From assembly GCF_004664715.2 (NCBI RefSeq), contig NC_051083.1, positions 102,453,661 through 102,517,660 on the forward strand: 64,000 bases of DNA, in the 5' to 3' direction. This stretch comes from Peromyscus leucopus (taxonomy: Eukaryota > Chordata > Mammalia > Rodentia > Cricetidae). The notes beneath the pieces are model-generated. The model ran no database searches. It was not told where the DNA came from and saw nothing but the letters and a program-made list of their open reading frames with translations. The position numbers and the translations under genes were made by a program. Within the stretch, counting starts at the first letter, position 1. The number at the start of each line of letters is the position of its first letter. This document shows positions 63,844 through 64,000 of the stretch, one piece after another.

Positions 63844-64000
63844 AGAAAGAACATGTACTCATGTATATTGAATAAATTCTACTACACTTTACACTATAAA
63901 TTGTTTTTAAATATTTCAGTTAGTATTTCTTTCCATCAGATTTGGGAAGTTGAACAAACAATTTTTAACAGTTTATAGCTAGGTAATCCTAATAATTCAT
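63844..64000. other. Unassigned AT-rich end of window
   Basis: Nothing recognised. Confidence 0.4.

Overview
This window looks like intergenic or intronic DNA from a muroid rodent, most likely a cricetid (deer mouse, vole or hamster group). The call rests on the interspersed repeats: abundant B1, B2/B3, B4/RSINE and ID-type SINEs, URR1 hAT elements, rodent L1 3' ends, and a B1 subtype carrying GGCTACCAAGTGAG and GAAAGGCGCAAAGC that I associate with cricetids rather than Mus or Rattus. The genus is not certain. I found no convincing protein-coding exon, tRNA, rRNA, snRNA or CRISPR array. The longest open frames are L1 ORF2 remnants, SINE or microsatellite read-through, or chance frames in AT-rich DNA.

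Layout. 1-5200: B1 and B2 copies plus a 5'-inverted L1 3' end (1516-2325) with a B1 inside it. 5200-19000: mostly unassigned AT-rich sequence with ancient L2 and MIR pieces, an old antisense L1 (15685-16950) split by a B3, and a B4. 19045-22078: an antisense rodent L1 (ORF2, ORF1, then two tandem 5' monomers) split by a medium-reiteration repeat and an LTR-like unit. 22126-28640: B1s, a MaLR LTR split by a B3, a strong short hairpin (24268-24335) and a perfect 32-bp inverted repeat around a reversed L1 tail (28277-28640). 29345-35720: an LTR with 6-bp target duplication inside an L1 3'UTR, MER5-like and MaLR-like pieces, a 150-bp tandem repeat, an ID element and a second solo LTR (33274-33741). 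36300-45400: microsatellites, an L1 ORF2 remnant, an ancient L1ME-like end and an L2. 45411-47751: a 5'-truncated L1 that landed in the 3' end of an older L1 with a 21-bp target duplication. 47800-57015: SINEs, long CA/TG tracts, two URR1 elements and an ancient L1M/HAL1-like stretch. 57118-63045: an internally deleted L1 that took three separate solo LTRs, each with its own perfect 6-bp target duplication, one of which later took a B1. 63481-63843: adjacent B1 and B2.

There is no gene system here to describe as working together. The content is a stratified record of retrotransposition. The best leads for a second look are the inverted repeats, the 21042-21350 insert, the shared L1 5' monomer, the modular LTR family and the nested L1. 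All family names come from pattern recognition without a database search. Boundaries supported by target-site duplications are exact or within 1-2 bases; other boundaries are approximate.
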